A stretch of 64,000 nt of DNA from JACCTU01 sp963848525 (lineage in GTDB: Bacteria; Actinomycetota; Thermoleophilia; Gaiellales; Gaiellaceae), in assembly GCA_963848525.1 (NCBI GenBank), contig CAWKDZ010000002.1, positions 496,001 to 560,000 on the forward strand, given 5' to 3'. Positions 51,429 through 59,945 of this stretch are shown one piece after another. The first letter of the stretch is position 1; each line of letters opens with the position of its first letter. The translations under genes and the position numbers were made by a program. The notes under the pieces are model-generated. The model made no database searches and was not told where the DNA came from. It saw nothing but the letters and a program-made list of their open reading frames with translations.

Positions 51429-52952
51429 CTACATCCGGTCGGGAGCCTCGACGCCGATCAGGTCGAGGCAGCGCGAGATCACGGTCTTCGTCGCGACGCA
51501 GAGCCCGAGCCGGAACGCCTCGGACTCGCCGCTGTCGAGGACGCGGTGATGGTGGTAGAAGCGGTGGAAGTCGTCCGCGACGCGGATCGCGTACGTCGGG
51601 ATCGCGTGCGGGGCGCGGCGCTCCGTCGACTCGGCCGCGATCTCGGGGAACTCCGCGAGCCGCTTGACCAGGTCGCGCTCCTCGCGCGCGAGCTCGGGCG
51701 GCGGCTCGGCCCCCGACGCGCGCCCCTCGCCGTTGCGCAGGATGCCGGCGATCCGGGCGTGCGCGTACTGCACGTAGTAGACCGGGTTCTTCTCCGAGCG
51801 CTCGCGTGCGAGGTCGATGTCGATCTCGATCGTCTGGTCGTGCCCGCGCGAGACGAGATACCAGCGCGCGGCGTCGACGCCGACCTCGTCGAGGAAGTCG
51901 TCGAGGAAGACGACGTCCCCGCGCCGCTTCGACATCTTCGTCTGCTCGCCGCCCCGGGTCAGGTGGACGAGCTGGTACAGCAGCACCTCGACGCGCTCGG
52001 GGTCGTAGCCGAGCATGCGCGCGATCGCCGCGTACCAGTTGCGCGTACCGTGGTGGTCGGCGCCGAGCACGTAGAGCGCGTGGTCGAAGCCACGGTCGAG
52101 CTTGTCGACGAGGTAGACGACGTCGGCCGCCCGGTACGTCGGCCCGGCACCGCCCGAGCGGATCAAGACGCGATCGTCGTCGTCGCCGTACGCGGAGGAA
52201 CGCGCCCAGACAGCGCCGTCCTGCTCGTAGGTGTCGAGCCGCGGGAGCAGCTCGGCGATCCGCTCCTGGAGCACGCTCTGGAGCGCCCACGAGTCGAAGT
52301 GGACGCGGAAGCGCTCGAGCGAGTCCTCGATCCGCTTCAGCATCGGCGGCACCGGGTCGCCCGCGCGCTCGGCGAGCTCGTTCACGTACGCGCCCCGGTA
52401 GCCGTCCTCGGGCGGGTCCTCCCCGCGCCGGATCGCCTCGACCGACTCGCGGAAGCGCTCCATCTGGACGCCCGCGTCGTTGTAGTAGTACTCGCGCTCG
52501 ACGTCGTGCCCCTCGAACTCGAGCAGGCGCGCGACCGAGTCGCCGTAGGCGCCGTTCCGGGCCGACGCGACCGTGATCGGCCCCGTCGGGTTCGCGGAGA
52601 CCATCTCGACCTGGTAGCGCTCGCGCGTCGCTGCGGCACCAGCTCCGTACTCGCGCCCGGCCTCGAGCATCTCCGCCAGCGCGTCGCGGTACCACTCGCG
52701 CCCGACCCAGAGGTTGACGAAGCCCGGCCCCGCGACCTCGGCCTTCTCGACCCGCGGGCTCGAGGAGACGGCATCGGCGAGCTCCTGCGCGACCTCGCGC
52801 GGCGGCCGCTTCTTCAGCGGCGCGAGCCGAAGCGCGACGTTCGTCGCGTAGTCGCCGTGCGCCGCGTCCGCAGGGCGCTCGAGCTCGACCGCCGTCCCGG
52901 CGGCCGCCTCGAGCTCCTCGGCCAGGCGTGTGACGGCATTCGCCGCGGACAT
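51429..52952 (-). CDS. argS: Arginyl-tRNA synthetase
   Basis: Class Ia synthetase, 507 residues. N-terminal additional domain (ERPADAAHGDYATNVALRLA), catalytic entry SANPTGPITVASARNGAYGD, LIRSGGAGPTYRAADVVYLVDK, GADHHGT, TKMSKRRGD (KMSKS loop) and the helical anticodon domain (YYVQYAHARI). The HIGH motif normally follows PTGP as HxGH; here it reads TVAS. ATG at 52952 lies 8 nt after a TACGAT -10 box, so leaderless or nearly so. Confidence 0.93.
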   Translation of the reverse strand: MSAANAVTRLAEELEAAAGTAVELERPADAAHGDYATNVALRLAPLKKRPPREVAQELADAVSSSPRVEKAEVAGPGFVNLWVGREWYRDALAEMLEAGREYGAGAAATRERYQVEMVSANPTGPITVASARNGAYGDSVARLLEFEGHDVEREYYYNDAGVQMERFRESVEAIRRGEDPPEDGYRGAYVNELAERAGDPVPPMLKRIEDSLERFRVHFDSWALQSVLQERIAELLPRLDTYEQDGAVWARSSAYGDDDDRVLIRSGGAGPTYRAADVVYLVDKLDRGFDHALYVLGADHHGTRNWYAAIARMLGYDPERVEVLLYQLVHLTRGGEQTKMSKRRGDVVFLDDFLDEVGVDAARWYLVSRGHDQTIEIDIDLARERSEKNPVYYVQYAHARIAGILRNGEGRASGAEPPPELAREERDLVKRLAEFPEIAAESTERRAPHAIPTYAIRVADDFHRFYHHHRVLDSGESEAFRLGLCVATKTVISRCLDLIGVEAPDRM

Positions 52953-52958
52953 CGCTTG

Positions 52959-52965
52959 TATCGTA
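52959..52965. promoter_or_regulatory. Shared divergent -10 element of argS and the DUF3467 gene
   Basis: TATCGTA. Plus strand TATCGT (52959-52964) ends 7 nt before the GTG at 52971; minus strand TACGAT (52965-52960) ends 8 nt before the argS ATG at 52952. The two -10 boxes occupy almost the same base pairs. Confidence 0.6.
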
Positions 52966-52970
52966 GGGGC

Positions 52971-53267
52971 GTGGACGACGAGGCTCCCGACCGGCACCTC
53001 AACATCCACCTCGACCCCGAGCACCTCGCCGGCGTCTACTCCAACTTCGCGAACGTCAGCTTCTCGAGCTACGAGTTCACGGTCACGTTCGCGCGCATCG
53101 ACCACGAGGTCGAGGAGGGCGACGTGCCCGGCGTCGTCGTCGCCCGCGTGAACATGGCGCCGCAGTTCATGCGCGAGCTGCTGGACGCGATGACCGACTC
53201 GTGGTCGCGCTACACGACCACGCAGGGGATCAAGAACCTCCCCGAGTTTCCGCCGCGGGAGGAGTAG
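52971..53267 (+). CDS. DUF3467 family protein
   Basis: 98 residues: HLNIHLDPEHLAGVYSNFAN, VSFSSYEFTVTFARID and VVARVNMAPQFMRELLDAM are the DUF3467 core, a small conserved protein of unknown function. GTG at 52971 fixed by the 7-nt distance to TATCGT. Convergent with, and overlapping by 38 bp, the M48 protease gene. Confidence 0.83.
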   Translation: MDDEAPDRHLNIHLDPEHLAGVYSNFANVSFSSYEFTVTFARIDHEVEEGDVPGVVVARVNMAPQFMRELLDAMTDSWSRYTTTQGIKNLPEFPPREE

Positions 53268-54367
53268 CCGTCATCCCGGCGCGCTCGGCAAGTGTCGGGT
53301 GCGTCGAGAAGAGCGCGTTCCACCAGGCCGGCGGATCGGGATCGCGCACGCCTGCGCCCGCGATCCGGACCAGCAGCCGCGTGCCCGCGGGCCCGTCGCG
53401 CGTCGTCTGCAGCGCGACCCAGTCGGCTTCGGCCTCGTAGCGCCGCGAGACCGCGTTCGCGATCGGCGTCGCCGCGAGCACGAGCACGAACGCGACGAAG
53501 AGCGCGCGCGGAACGTCGGCCGCGTCCCGGAGCGGGACGAGGGCGGCGAGGATCGCGAGCCCGGGGACGAGCAGGAGCACGAACCACGCGAGCCCCTTCC
53601 AGAGATGGTGGCGCGAGACGTGCGCGAGCTCGTGCGCGACGAGGAAGCCGCGCTCGCCCGCGTTCAGCCCCAGCGTCGTCTCCCAGAGGATCACGCGGGT
53701 CGTCGGGCCGATCCCGATCGCCTCGGCGCTGACCTGCCGCGTGCGGCCGCTCGTCCGTCGGACCTCGACTTCCGGCCGCTCGAGCCCCTGGCGCCCGGCG
53801 AGCTGCGCGACCTGATCGACCACGTCAGCGCGCCGGACCGGCTCGAGCCGCGGCGAGAGCAGCGGCTGCGCGAGGATCACCGCGGCGCCCGCCAGCGCGA
53901 AGACGGGCGCGGCGGCGAGCCACCAGCGACGGCCGAGCCGCCGCGCGAGCCACAGGCACAACGCCGCTCCGAACGCGAGCAGACCCGCACGGACGGCGAG
54001 CGGGCCGAGCCGGTCGACGAGCCACTCCGCGTAGTCGAGCTGCGCGACCCCGTAGCGCCGCTGCCACCAGAGCGCGGCGAGACCGAACGGCAGGCGCGCG
54101 AGCACGAGCACGAGCGCGGCGAGCGCTCCGAGACAGGCCGCGCGGACGAGCTGCGGCCCGCGGAGCGCGCGGCGCGTACCGCGCGAACAGCCCGAGCGCG
54201 ACGAGCTGCGCCGCGAGCGAACCGAGCGCGAGGAGCCGCAGCACGGAGTCGTGCCGCTCGTGCCGCTCGTGGTCGAGCGCGTCGAACGGCGCGAGCGCCG
54301 GCTCGATCCGCAGGTCGGTGGGGACGTCGGTCCGCCAGAGCAGCACGGCGGCGGCCACCCAGACCAC
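53230..54367 (-). CDS. M48 family membrane metalloprotease, one-base frameshift
   Basis: Ste24/HtpX-like zinc protease, about 378 residues read across a break. N-terminal helix VVWVAAAVLLWRTD and second helix LRLLALGSLAAQLVALGLF are in one frame. From about 54170 the rest is shifted by one: GALAALVLVLARLPFGLAA, then VSAEAIGIGPTTRVILWET, zinc motif VAHELAHVSRHH, and the third ligand region RRYEAEADWVALQ. Likely membrane protein quality control. Start uncertain: GTG 54367 is used; upstream ATGs (54403, 54412) would overlap the divergent phosphoesterase gene. Confidence 0.82.
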
Positions 54368-54386
54368 GGTTAGGGTTGCGACCCCG

Positions 54387-55118
54387 ATGCGCGTCGCGGT
54401 CATCTCGGACATTCACGCAAATCTCCACGCGCTCGAGGCGGTTCTGGCGGAGATCGACGGAGAGGAGCCGGACGCGCTCTGGTGCCTGGGCGACCTCGTC
54501 GGCTACGGGCCGAGGCCGAACGAGTGCTGCGCGACCGTGCAGGCTCGCGCGGACATCTGCCTGATCGGCAACCACGACCTCGTCGCGCTCGGGCGGCTCG
54601 GCAGCGAGGAGTTCAACCCCGAAGCGGCGGCGGCAGCGGCGTGGACCCGCGACGCGCTGGACGCGGGCTCGCGCGACTTCCTCGACTCGCTCGCCCCCTC
54701 CGCCGGCATGGAGCAGGCACAGCTCTTCCACGCGAGCGCCCGGGACCCGATCTGGGAGTACGTGCTCACGGAGGAGGCGGCGCTGGCCACGCTGCTGCTG
54801 ACGACGGCGCCGGTGGTGCTCGTCGGCCACAGCCACGTCGCCCTGTCGCTCTCGCTCGCAGACGAAGAACTCGTCTCGGGCGGTCTCGCCCGCGCCGGCA
54901 CGCGGGTCGACCTCGACGGCAGCCGCTGGATCCTCAACCCCGGGTCGGTGGGCCAGCCGCGAGACGGCGATCCGCGGGCGGCCTGGCTGCTGCTCGACTT
55001 CGACGGGAGGTTTGCCTCTTTCCGTCGCGTCGCATACTCAATCGAGCGCACGCAGAACGAGCTCCGGGAGGCGGGGTTGCCGGAGCCGCTCGCGACGAGG
55101 CTCGGCGTGGGTCAATGA
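54387..55118 (+). CDS. Metallophosphoesterase (YfcE/calcineurin-like)
   Basis: 243 residues. All five metallophosphoesterase blocks are visible: VAVISDIHANLHALEAVL (D-x-H), LWCLGDLVGYGPRP (GD), LIGNHDLVALG (GNHD), VLVGHSHVALSL (GHSH) and WILNPGSVGQPRDG. Probably hydrolyses a phosphodiester or phosphomonoester; substrate not known. ATG at 54387 is at the family N-terminus. Confidence 0.92.
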   Translation: MRVAVISDIHANLHALEAVLAEIDGEEPDALWCLGDLVGYGPRPNECCATVQARADICLIGNHDLVALGRLGSEEFNPEAAAAAAWTRDALDAGSRDFLDSLAPSAGMEQAQLFHASARDPIWEYVLTEEAALATLLLTTAPVVLVGHSHVALSLSLADEELVSGGLARAGTRVDLDGSRWILNPGSVGQPRDGDPRAAWLLLDFDGRFASFRRVAYSIERTQNELREAGLPEPLATRLGVGQ

Positions 55119-55134
55119 CAGAAAGGGGTTGCAC

Positions 55135-55632
55135 GTGGCAGAGCTGACGAACCTGGAGTCCAAGCTCGGCGAGGTGATCGGGCTGGCGATGGCGGCACAG
55201 GACTCGACCAAGAAGGTGAGCCGACTGGCGAAGAAGGAAGGGCACGACGACCTCGTCCGGACGCTCCAGACGATGGCCGAGGAAGCAGCGCAGGCCGAGC
55301 GCGGTGCGACGCAGATCGCTGAGGGCATCGAGGGCAAGAAGACCGCGATCCTCAGAGAGGCTCGCTCGGTCAAGACCAAGGCGCGCGAGATGATGAGCAC
55401 GTACCTCGACCGCGACGCCGACGCGCTGGACGGGTTCGAGTTCCTGACGATGGCGGAGGCCAGCGAGGTCGGCCACTGGTCGGTGCTCGAGAAGCTGAAC
55501 GAGAAGGCGAGGCACCCGCAGCTGAGCGACCTGATCCAGCAGCAGGTCGCGATCCAGCAGCGGCATCTGCGGGACACCATGGAGGGGTCGCTCGAGCTTG
55601 CGGCCGACGAAGACCCTTACGAGGCGGCGTAG
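55135..55632 (+). CDS. Helical protein, unknown function
   Basis: 165 residues, nearly all predicted alpha-helix, rich in Lys, Glu and Ala (SKLGEVIGLAMAAQDSTKKV, TYLDRDADALDGFEFLTMAE, QQVAIQQRHLRDTMEGSLEL). The size and pattern suggest a four-helix bundle like ferritin-like/DUF892 proteins, but metal ligands are not clear. GTG at 55135 follows AAAGGGG. Stop overlaps the next gene by 35 bp. Confidence 0.65.
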   Translation: MAELTNLESKLGEVIGLAMAAQDSTKKVSRLAKKEGHDDLVRTLQTMAEEAAQAERGATQIAEGIEGKKTAILREARSVKTKAREMMSTYLDRDADALDGFEFLTMAEASEVGHWSVLEKLNEKARHPQLSDLIQQQVAIQQRHLRDTMEGSLELAADEDPYEAA

Positions 55633-56091
55633 CGCACGCGTAGCGGCGCTTGCGGCGCTGCTGTTCGCGGGCGGCTGCGGGGGCGAGGAGGCTGCGCCGC
55701 CCCCGCAGCCGCCGACAATTGCGCGGGCGGTCGCCGAGCGCCTCGCCGCCACGACCGACGAGATCGCCGCTGCACTCGACGACGGGGACGTGTGCAAGGC
55801 CGCGGGCCTCGCCGACGACCTGAACGCGCAGGTCGTCGCCGCGATCAACGCGCGCCGGATCCCGCCCGCGTTCCAGGAGGATCTCCAGGGCCGCGCGAAC
55901 GAGCTCGTCAACGCCGTCAACTGCACGCCCCCACCCGCGGCGGAGCCGGAGCCGGAGGAAGAGGCCGACGAGGAGGGCAAGCAGCCGAAGAAGAAGGAGA
56001 AGACGAAGGAGAAGCAGGAGACCACGGAGGACGAGGAGGAAGAGACGATCGAGCTCCCGGTCGAGCCGCCCGTGACGGAGACGGACGGTGA
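55598..56091 (+). CDS. Lipoprotein with acidic/basic tail, frame disturbed at the end
   Basis: About 163 residues. Basic N-terminus, hydrophobic stretch and lipobox LFAGGC, so a lipid-anchored outer-surface protein. A helical part (VAERLAATTDEIAAALDDGD) with one Cys pair is followed by a charged low-complexity tail (EEEADEEGKQPKKKEKTKEK). The frame runs on through the kinase gene, which is not credible. A TGA at 56089-56091, overlapping the kinase GTG, comes into frame if two bases of ACGGACGG are removed. TTG start. Confidence 0.65.
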
Positions 56092-57149
56092 GCGTCGAGA
56101 CGCTCGCGTCGGGGCGCTATCGCGTCGAGCGCGTGCTCGGGGAGGGCGCGATGGCGACGGTCGTCCTCGCGCGCGACGAGGAGCTCGACCGGCTCGTCGC
56201 GGTCAAGCTGCTCGACGAGCGGCTCGCCGCGGACGAGAGCTTCCGCGCTCGTTTCGCCCGCGAGGCCCGTGTCGCCGCGGCCCTCTCGCACCCGAACGTC
56301 GTCACCGTGTTCGACGTCGGCGAGAGCGACGGGCGCCCGTTCATCGTCATGGAGCACGTCGAGGGGCAGACGCTCGAGGAGCGCCTGGGCCGCGAAGGCC
56401 CGCTGCCCGCGGACGAGGTGCGGCGGATCGCGCGCCAGGTCTGTGCGGGGCTCGACGCCGCGCACGCGCAGGGGCTGATCCACCGAGACCTCAAACCGGC
56501 GAACCTGATCGAGCGGAGCGACGGGACGATCAAGATCGCCGACTTCGGGATCGCGCGGGCGGCCGAGACGACGCTCACCGAGACCGGCACGATCCTCGGC
56601 ACGGCCGCCTACCTCGCACCCGAGCAGGCCGAGGGCCGCGAGGTGACGCAGGCGACCGACCTCTACGGGCTCGGCGTCGTGCTCTACGAGCTCCTCACCG
56701 GCGAGCGTCCGTGGGAGGTCGAGTCGCTCGCCGCCCTGGCGTCACGCGGGACCGATCCGGCCCCGGATCCGCCACCCGACGCGCCGGCCGACCTCCGCGC
56801 GGCGATCGCGCGCTGCCTCGCGCCCGAAGCAGCCGACAGACCAACCTCCGCCGGCGAGGTCGCCGACCTGCTCGACGAACAGCCCGAGGAGGCGACGGTC
56901 GTCCTCCCCGGCGCGCGCCGTGCACGCGCGCGGCGTCGCTGGTCGCGCGCGACGTGGGCCGCGTTGCTGGCCGGTCTGATCCTCCTCGGCCTCGCTGCGT
57001 TCGGACTCGCGCTCGTGACTACGGGCGACGACGGGGAGTCAGCAGACGGGGCGACGACGTCGGCGCGGGTCGAGCCGATCCCCGACGCTGCGACGCCCGC
57101 CGAGGACGCGCGCAACCTCTCCGACTGGCTCCGAGAGAACTCGGGCTAG
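56088..57149 (+). CDS. Membrane Ser/Thr protein kinase (Hanks type)
   Basis: 353 residues. Kinase domain residues 10-270: glycine loop VLGEGAMATVVLARD, ATP Lys in LVAVKLLDE, catalytic LIHRDLKPANLI, DFG in KIADFGIARA, activation segment with TETGTILGTAAYLAPEQ, and DLYGLGVVLYELLTGERPW. One membrane helix (AALLAGLILLGLAAFGLALV) near residue 310 and a short outer tail. Coupled to an upstream lipoprotein gene and convergent with an ECF sigma gene, so possibly part of an envelope signalling unit. Confidence 0.93.
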   Translation: MSVETLASGRYRVERVLGEGAMATVVLARDEELDRLVAVKLLDERLAADESFRARFAREARVAAALSHPNVVTVFDVGESDGRPFIVMEHVEGQTLEERLGREGPLPADEVRRIARQVCAGLDAAHAQGLIHRDLKPANLIERSDGTIKIADFGIARAAETTLTETGTILGTAAYLAPEQAEGREVTQATDLYGLGVVLYELLTGERPWEVESLAALASRGTDPAPDPPPDAPADLRAAIARCLAPEAADRPTSAGEVADLLDEQPEEATVVLPGARRARARRRWSRATWAALLAGLILLGLAAFGLALVTTGDDGESADGATTSARVEPIPDAATPAEDARNLSDWLRENSG

Positions 57150-57745
57150 GGAACCGGCGCGACGGCGACAGCCTCTGGCTCGTCGGCCGCCGAGCCAAAC
57201 CTGATGCCCTCGCGGGCGAGCGAGAGCTGAACCTCTTCGCGCGCCTTGTAGATCCGCCACTTGACCGTCGCGAGCGTGATCTCGAGCGAGTCGGCGATCT
57301 CGGTGTACGAGAGACCGACCACGTCACGGAGCAGGAGCGCCATCTTCAGGTCGACGTTGAGGTTCTCGACCGCGCGCCAGACGGCGTCGATCGCCTCGAG
57401 CCGCTCGAACGGAGCGTCGAGCACCTCGAGCGGCGGGATGTCCTCGAGCGCGACGATCGCCCGCGGCCGGCGCTCCGACGCGCGCAGTTCGTCGAGCACG
57501 CGGTTCTTCGTGACCTGGAACAGCCACGTGGTGAACTTCGAGCGCAGCGAGAAGCCCGGGAGGCCCTGGAAGACGCGCAGGAAGACCTCCTGGGTCAGAT
57601 CCTCGGCCAGCGAACGGTCGTTGACCAGGCGCAGGACGTAGTTGAAGACGGGCGTCTCGTAGGCGCGGAGGATCAACGAGAAAGCCCGCTCGTCCCCCCG
57701 TTGCGCCTTCCGCAGAACACCGAGATCTGGCTGCTGGAGCGACAC
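57146..57745 (-). CDS. ECF-type RNA polymerase sigma factor
   Basis: 199 residues. Region 2 (AFSLILRAYETPVFNYVLRL and SLAEDLTQEVFLRVFQGLPG, KFTTWLFQVTKNRVLDEL) and region 4 (LLLRDVVGLSYTEIADSLEI, TLATVKWRIYKAREEVQLSL). GTG start. No anti-sigma gene is adjacent; its stop shares CTAG with the kinase stop, and it lies 22 nt behind gpmI on the same strand. Confidence 0.93.
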   Translation of the reverse strand: MSLQQPDLGVLRKAQRGDERAFSLILRAYETPVFNYVLRLVNDRSLAEDLTQEVFLRVFQGLPGFSLRSKFTTWLFQVTKNRVLDELRASERRPRAIVALEDIPPLEVLDAPFERLEAIDAVWRAVENLNVDLKMALLLRDVVGLSYTEIADSLEITLATVKWRIYKAREEVQLSLAREGIRFGSAADEPEAVAVAPVP

Positions 57746-57767
57746 GAGACGCGCGAGTATAGCCCGA

Positions 57768-59246
57768 CTATTCCACCACGGCCAAGCACGTTCCGGTCAT
57801 TTCCACCCGTTTGTCCAGGCCGAGGAGTTCGAGGATGGTCGGGGCCAGGTCCCTGAGCTCGCCACCGTTGCGCAGGCCGAACCCGTGCGCGGTCAGGACG
57901 AGGGGCACCGGATTGGTGGTGTGGGCGGTGTGCGGGCTGACGCCGTCGGCTTCGAGCATCACTTCTGCATTCCCGTGATCGGCGGTTACCAAGCAGACGC
58001 CTCCGAGGTTTTCCACGGTTTCCACTACTACGGCCAGGCATTCGTCCACGGTTTCCACAGCCTTTACAACTGCGGGGATCACGCCGGTGTGCCCGACCAT
58101 GTCCGGGTTGGCGAAGTTGACGACCCCGAACGCGTGACCGTTCCGGAGCTCGGAGCAGAAGCGCTCGGCGACCTCGCGGGCGGCCATCTCCGGCTTGTGG
58201 TCGTAGCTCGGCACGTCGCGCGGGCTCGGGACGAGGACTCGCTCCTCCCCCGCCCACGCCTCCTCCCGGCCGCCGTTGAAGAAGTACGTCACGTGGGCGT
58301 ACTTCTCGGTCTCGGCGCAGTGGAGCTGGCGCAGCTCGTGGCCGGAGAGGACCTCGGCGAGGGTGCTGTCGACCTGCTGCTCGGCGAAGGCGACCGGGCA
58401 GTCGAAGTCGTCGCGGTAGCGCGTCATGGTCGTCAGATCGACGTCGAGCTCGAGCAGCTTGATCGCCAGTTGGCGGGCTCGATCGGGCCGGAAGTTAAAG
58501 AAGATCGCGGCGTCTGCCCGCGGCTGAAGCCGCGGCCGGCCGCTCAGGACCACCGGGAGAACGAACTCGTCCGTCGTGCCCGCCTCGTAGCTTCGTTGCA
58601 CTTCGGTCACAGGGTCTGACCCTGCAGCGCCGCGCCCCGCGACGATCGCGTCGAGCGCGAGCTGCGTCCGCTCCCAGCGGCTGTCGCGGTCCATCGCGTA
58701 GTAGCGCCCGGCCACCGTCGCGATCCGCTCCGCGGGCAGCTCGGCGAGGTCACGCACGGACGACGTGGGCGAGACGTCGCGCCCGTCGGTGAACGCGTGG
58801 ACCCACGTCCGCTCCTCCATCCCCTCCCGCCGCGCGAGCTCGAGCAGCGCACGCAGGTGGTCGATGTGCGCGTGCACGCCGCCGTGGGAGACGAGGCCGA
58901 GCAGGTGCACGTCGCCGCCGCGGTCGCGCGCACGCCGGAACGCGGAGACGAGCGCGTCGTTCTCGAAGATGCTCCCGTCGGCGACCGCGCGGTTGACGCG
59001 CTGGAGATCCTGGTCGAGGACGCGCCCGCTGCCGATCGTCAGGTGACCCACCTCGGAGTTGCCCATCTGGCCTGGCGGGAGCCCGACCGCCTCACCCGAC
59101 GCGACGAGCGTCGTGTGCGGGAACTCCGCCCAGAGCCGGTCGAACACGGGCGTGCGCGCGAGCTCGACGGCGTTCCCCGGCCCTGGCGGGGCGCAGCCCC
59201 ACCCGTCGAGGATCACGAGCGCTACGACGTCGAAGCGGCTTCGCAA
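57768..59246 (-). CDS. gpmI: 2,3-bisphosphoglycerate-independent phosphoglycerate mutase
   Basis: Interconverts 3- and 2-phosphoglycerate with two metal ions. ALVILDGWGCAPPGPGNAVE, catalytic Ser loop PPGQMGNSEVGHLTIGSGR, HGGVHAHIDHLRAL, HAFTDGRDVSP, FFNFRPDRARQL and the second metal site VNFANPDMVGHTG ... LVTADHGNAE. TTG at 59246 is preferred, since the GTG at 59216 would delete the first beta strand; this overlaps tpiA by 25 bp. About 492 residues. Confidence 0.94.
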   Translation of the reverse strand: MRSRFDVVALVILDGWGCAPPGPGNAVELARTPVFDRLWAEFPHTTLVASGEAVGLPPGQMGNSEVGHLTIGSGRVLDQDLQRVNRAVADGSIFENDALVSAFRRARDRGGDVHLLGLVSHGGVHAHIDHLRALLELARREGMEERTWVHAFTDGRDVSPTSSVRDLAELPAERIATVAGRYYAMDRDSRWERTQLALDAIVAGRGAAGSDPVTEVQRSYEAGTTDEFVLPVVLSGRPRLQPRADAAIFFNFRPDRARQLAIKLLELDVDLTTMTRYRDDFDCPVAFAEQQVDSTLAEVLSGHELRQLHCAETEKYAHVTYFFNGGREEAWAGEERVLVPSPRDVPSYDHKPEMAAREVAERFCSELRNGHAFGVVNFANPDMVGHTGVIPAVVKAVETVDECLAVVVETVENLGGVCLVTADHGNAEVMLEADGVSPHTAHTTNPVPLVLTAHGFGLRNGGELRDLAPTILELLGLDKRVEMTGTCLAVVE

Positions 59247-59945
59247 ATCGCTGCGAACGAGTCGACCTCGAGCGAGGCGCCGCCGACGAGCGCGCCGTCG
59301 ACGTTCGGCTGCGAGAGGAGCTCGCCCGCGTTCTCCGGCTTGACCGAGCCGCCGTAGAGGATCGGGACGTCGAGCAGGCGCTTGATCAGCACGTGCACCT
59401 CTTCGGCCTGGTCGGCGCGTGGCGGTCCGCCCCGTTCCGATCGCCCAGACGGGCTCGTACGCGACCGCGAGCCGCTCGAGGTTCTCGTCCTCGACCACGG
59501 TCCGGATCGCGTCGACCTGGCGGCGCACGACGGACTCCGTCTCGCCCGCCTCCCGCTCGTCCTCGGTCTCGCCGACGCAGGCGATCACGTGCAGCCCGGC
59601 GTCGAGCGCGCCCTCGATCCGCAGCGCGGCGCTCTCGTCCGTCTCGCCGAAGAGCTGCCGGCGCTCGGAGTGCGCGATCAGCGTGCCCCCGACGCCCAGC
59701 TCGCGGAGCATCCCGGGCGAGACCTCCCCGGTGTACGGGCCGTCCTCGGCCCAGTGCGCGTTCTGCGCGAAGACGGCGATCTCGGTGACCGCGAGCATCC
59801 CGATCGCCTCGTGCAACGACGGGAACGGCGGGCAGACGATCACGTCGACGCCCTCGAGCGTGTGCAGGCGGGCGCGCAGGCGCGCACAGAACTCGCGCGT
59901 CTCGCTCGGGCCCTTGTACATCTTCCAGTTGCCGGCGATCAGCAC
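59222..59945 (-). CDS. tpiA: Triose-phosphate isomerase, one-base frameshift
   Basis: MLIAGNWKMYKG at the N-terminus, HSERRQLFGETDE (catalytic His), VAYEPVWAIGTGRTAT (catalytic Glu). After a break at about 59417, the rest follows in another frame: VPILYGGSVKPENAGELLSQ and VDGALVGGASLEVDSFAAIC, ending at 59222. Removing one base restores ATPDQAEEVHVLIKRLL and a normal protein of about 240 residues. Essential in glycolysis, so probably a sequence error. GTG start overlaps pgk. Confidence 0.93.

Noticed and set aside
56092..57856. Extension of the lipoprotein frame through the kinase gene
   Set aside because: After 56091 the translation is Arg-rich and unlike any protein, and the kinase reading in another frame has all motifs.
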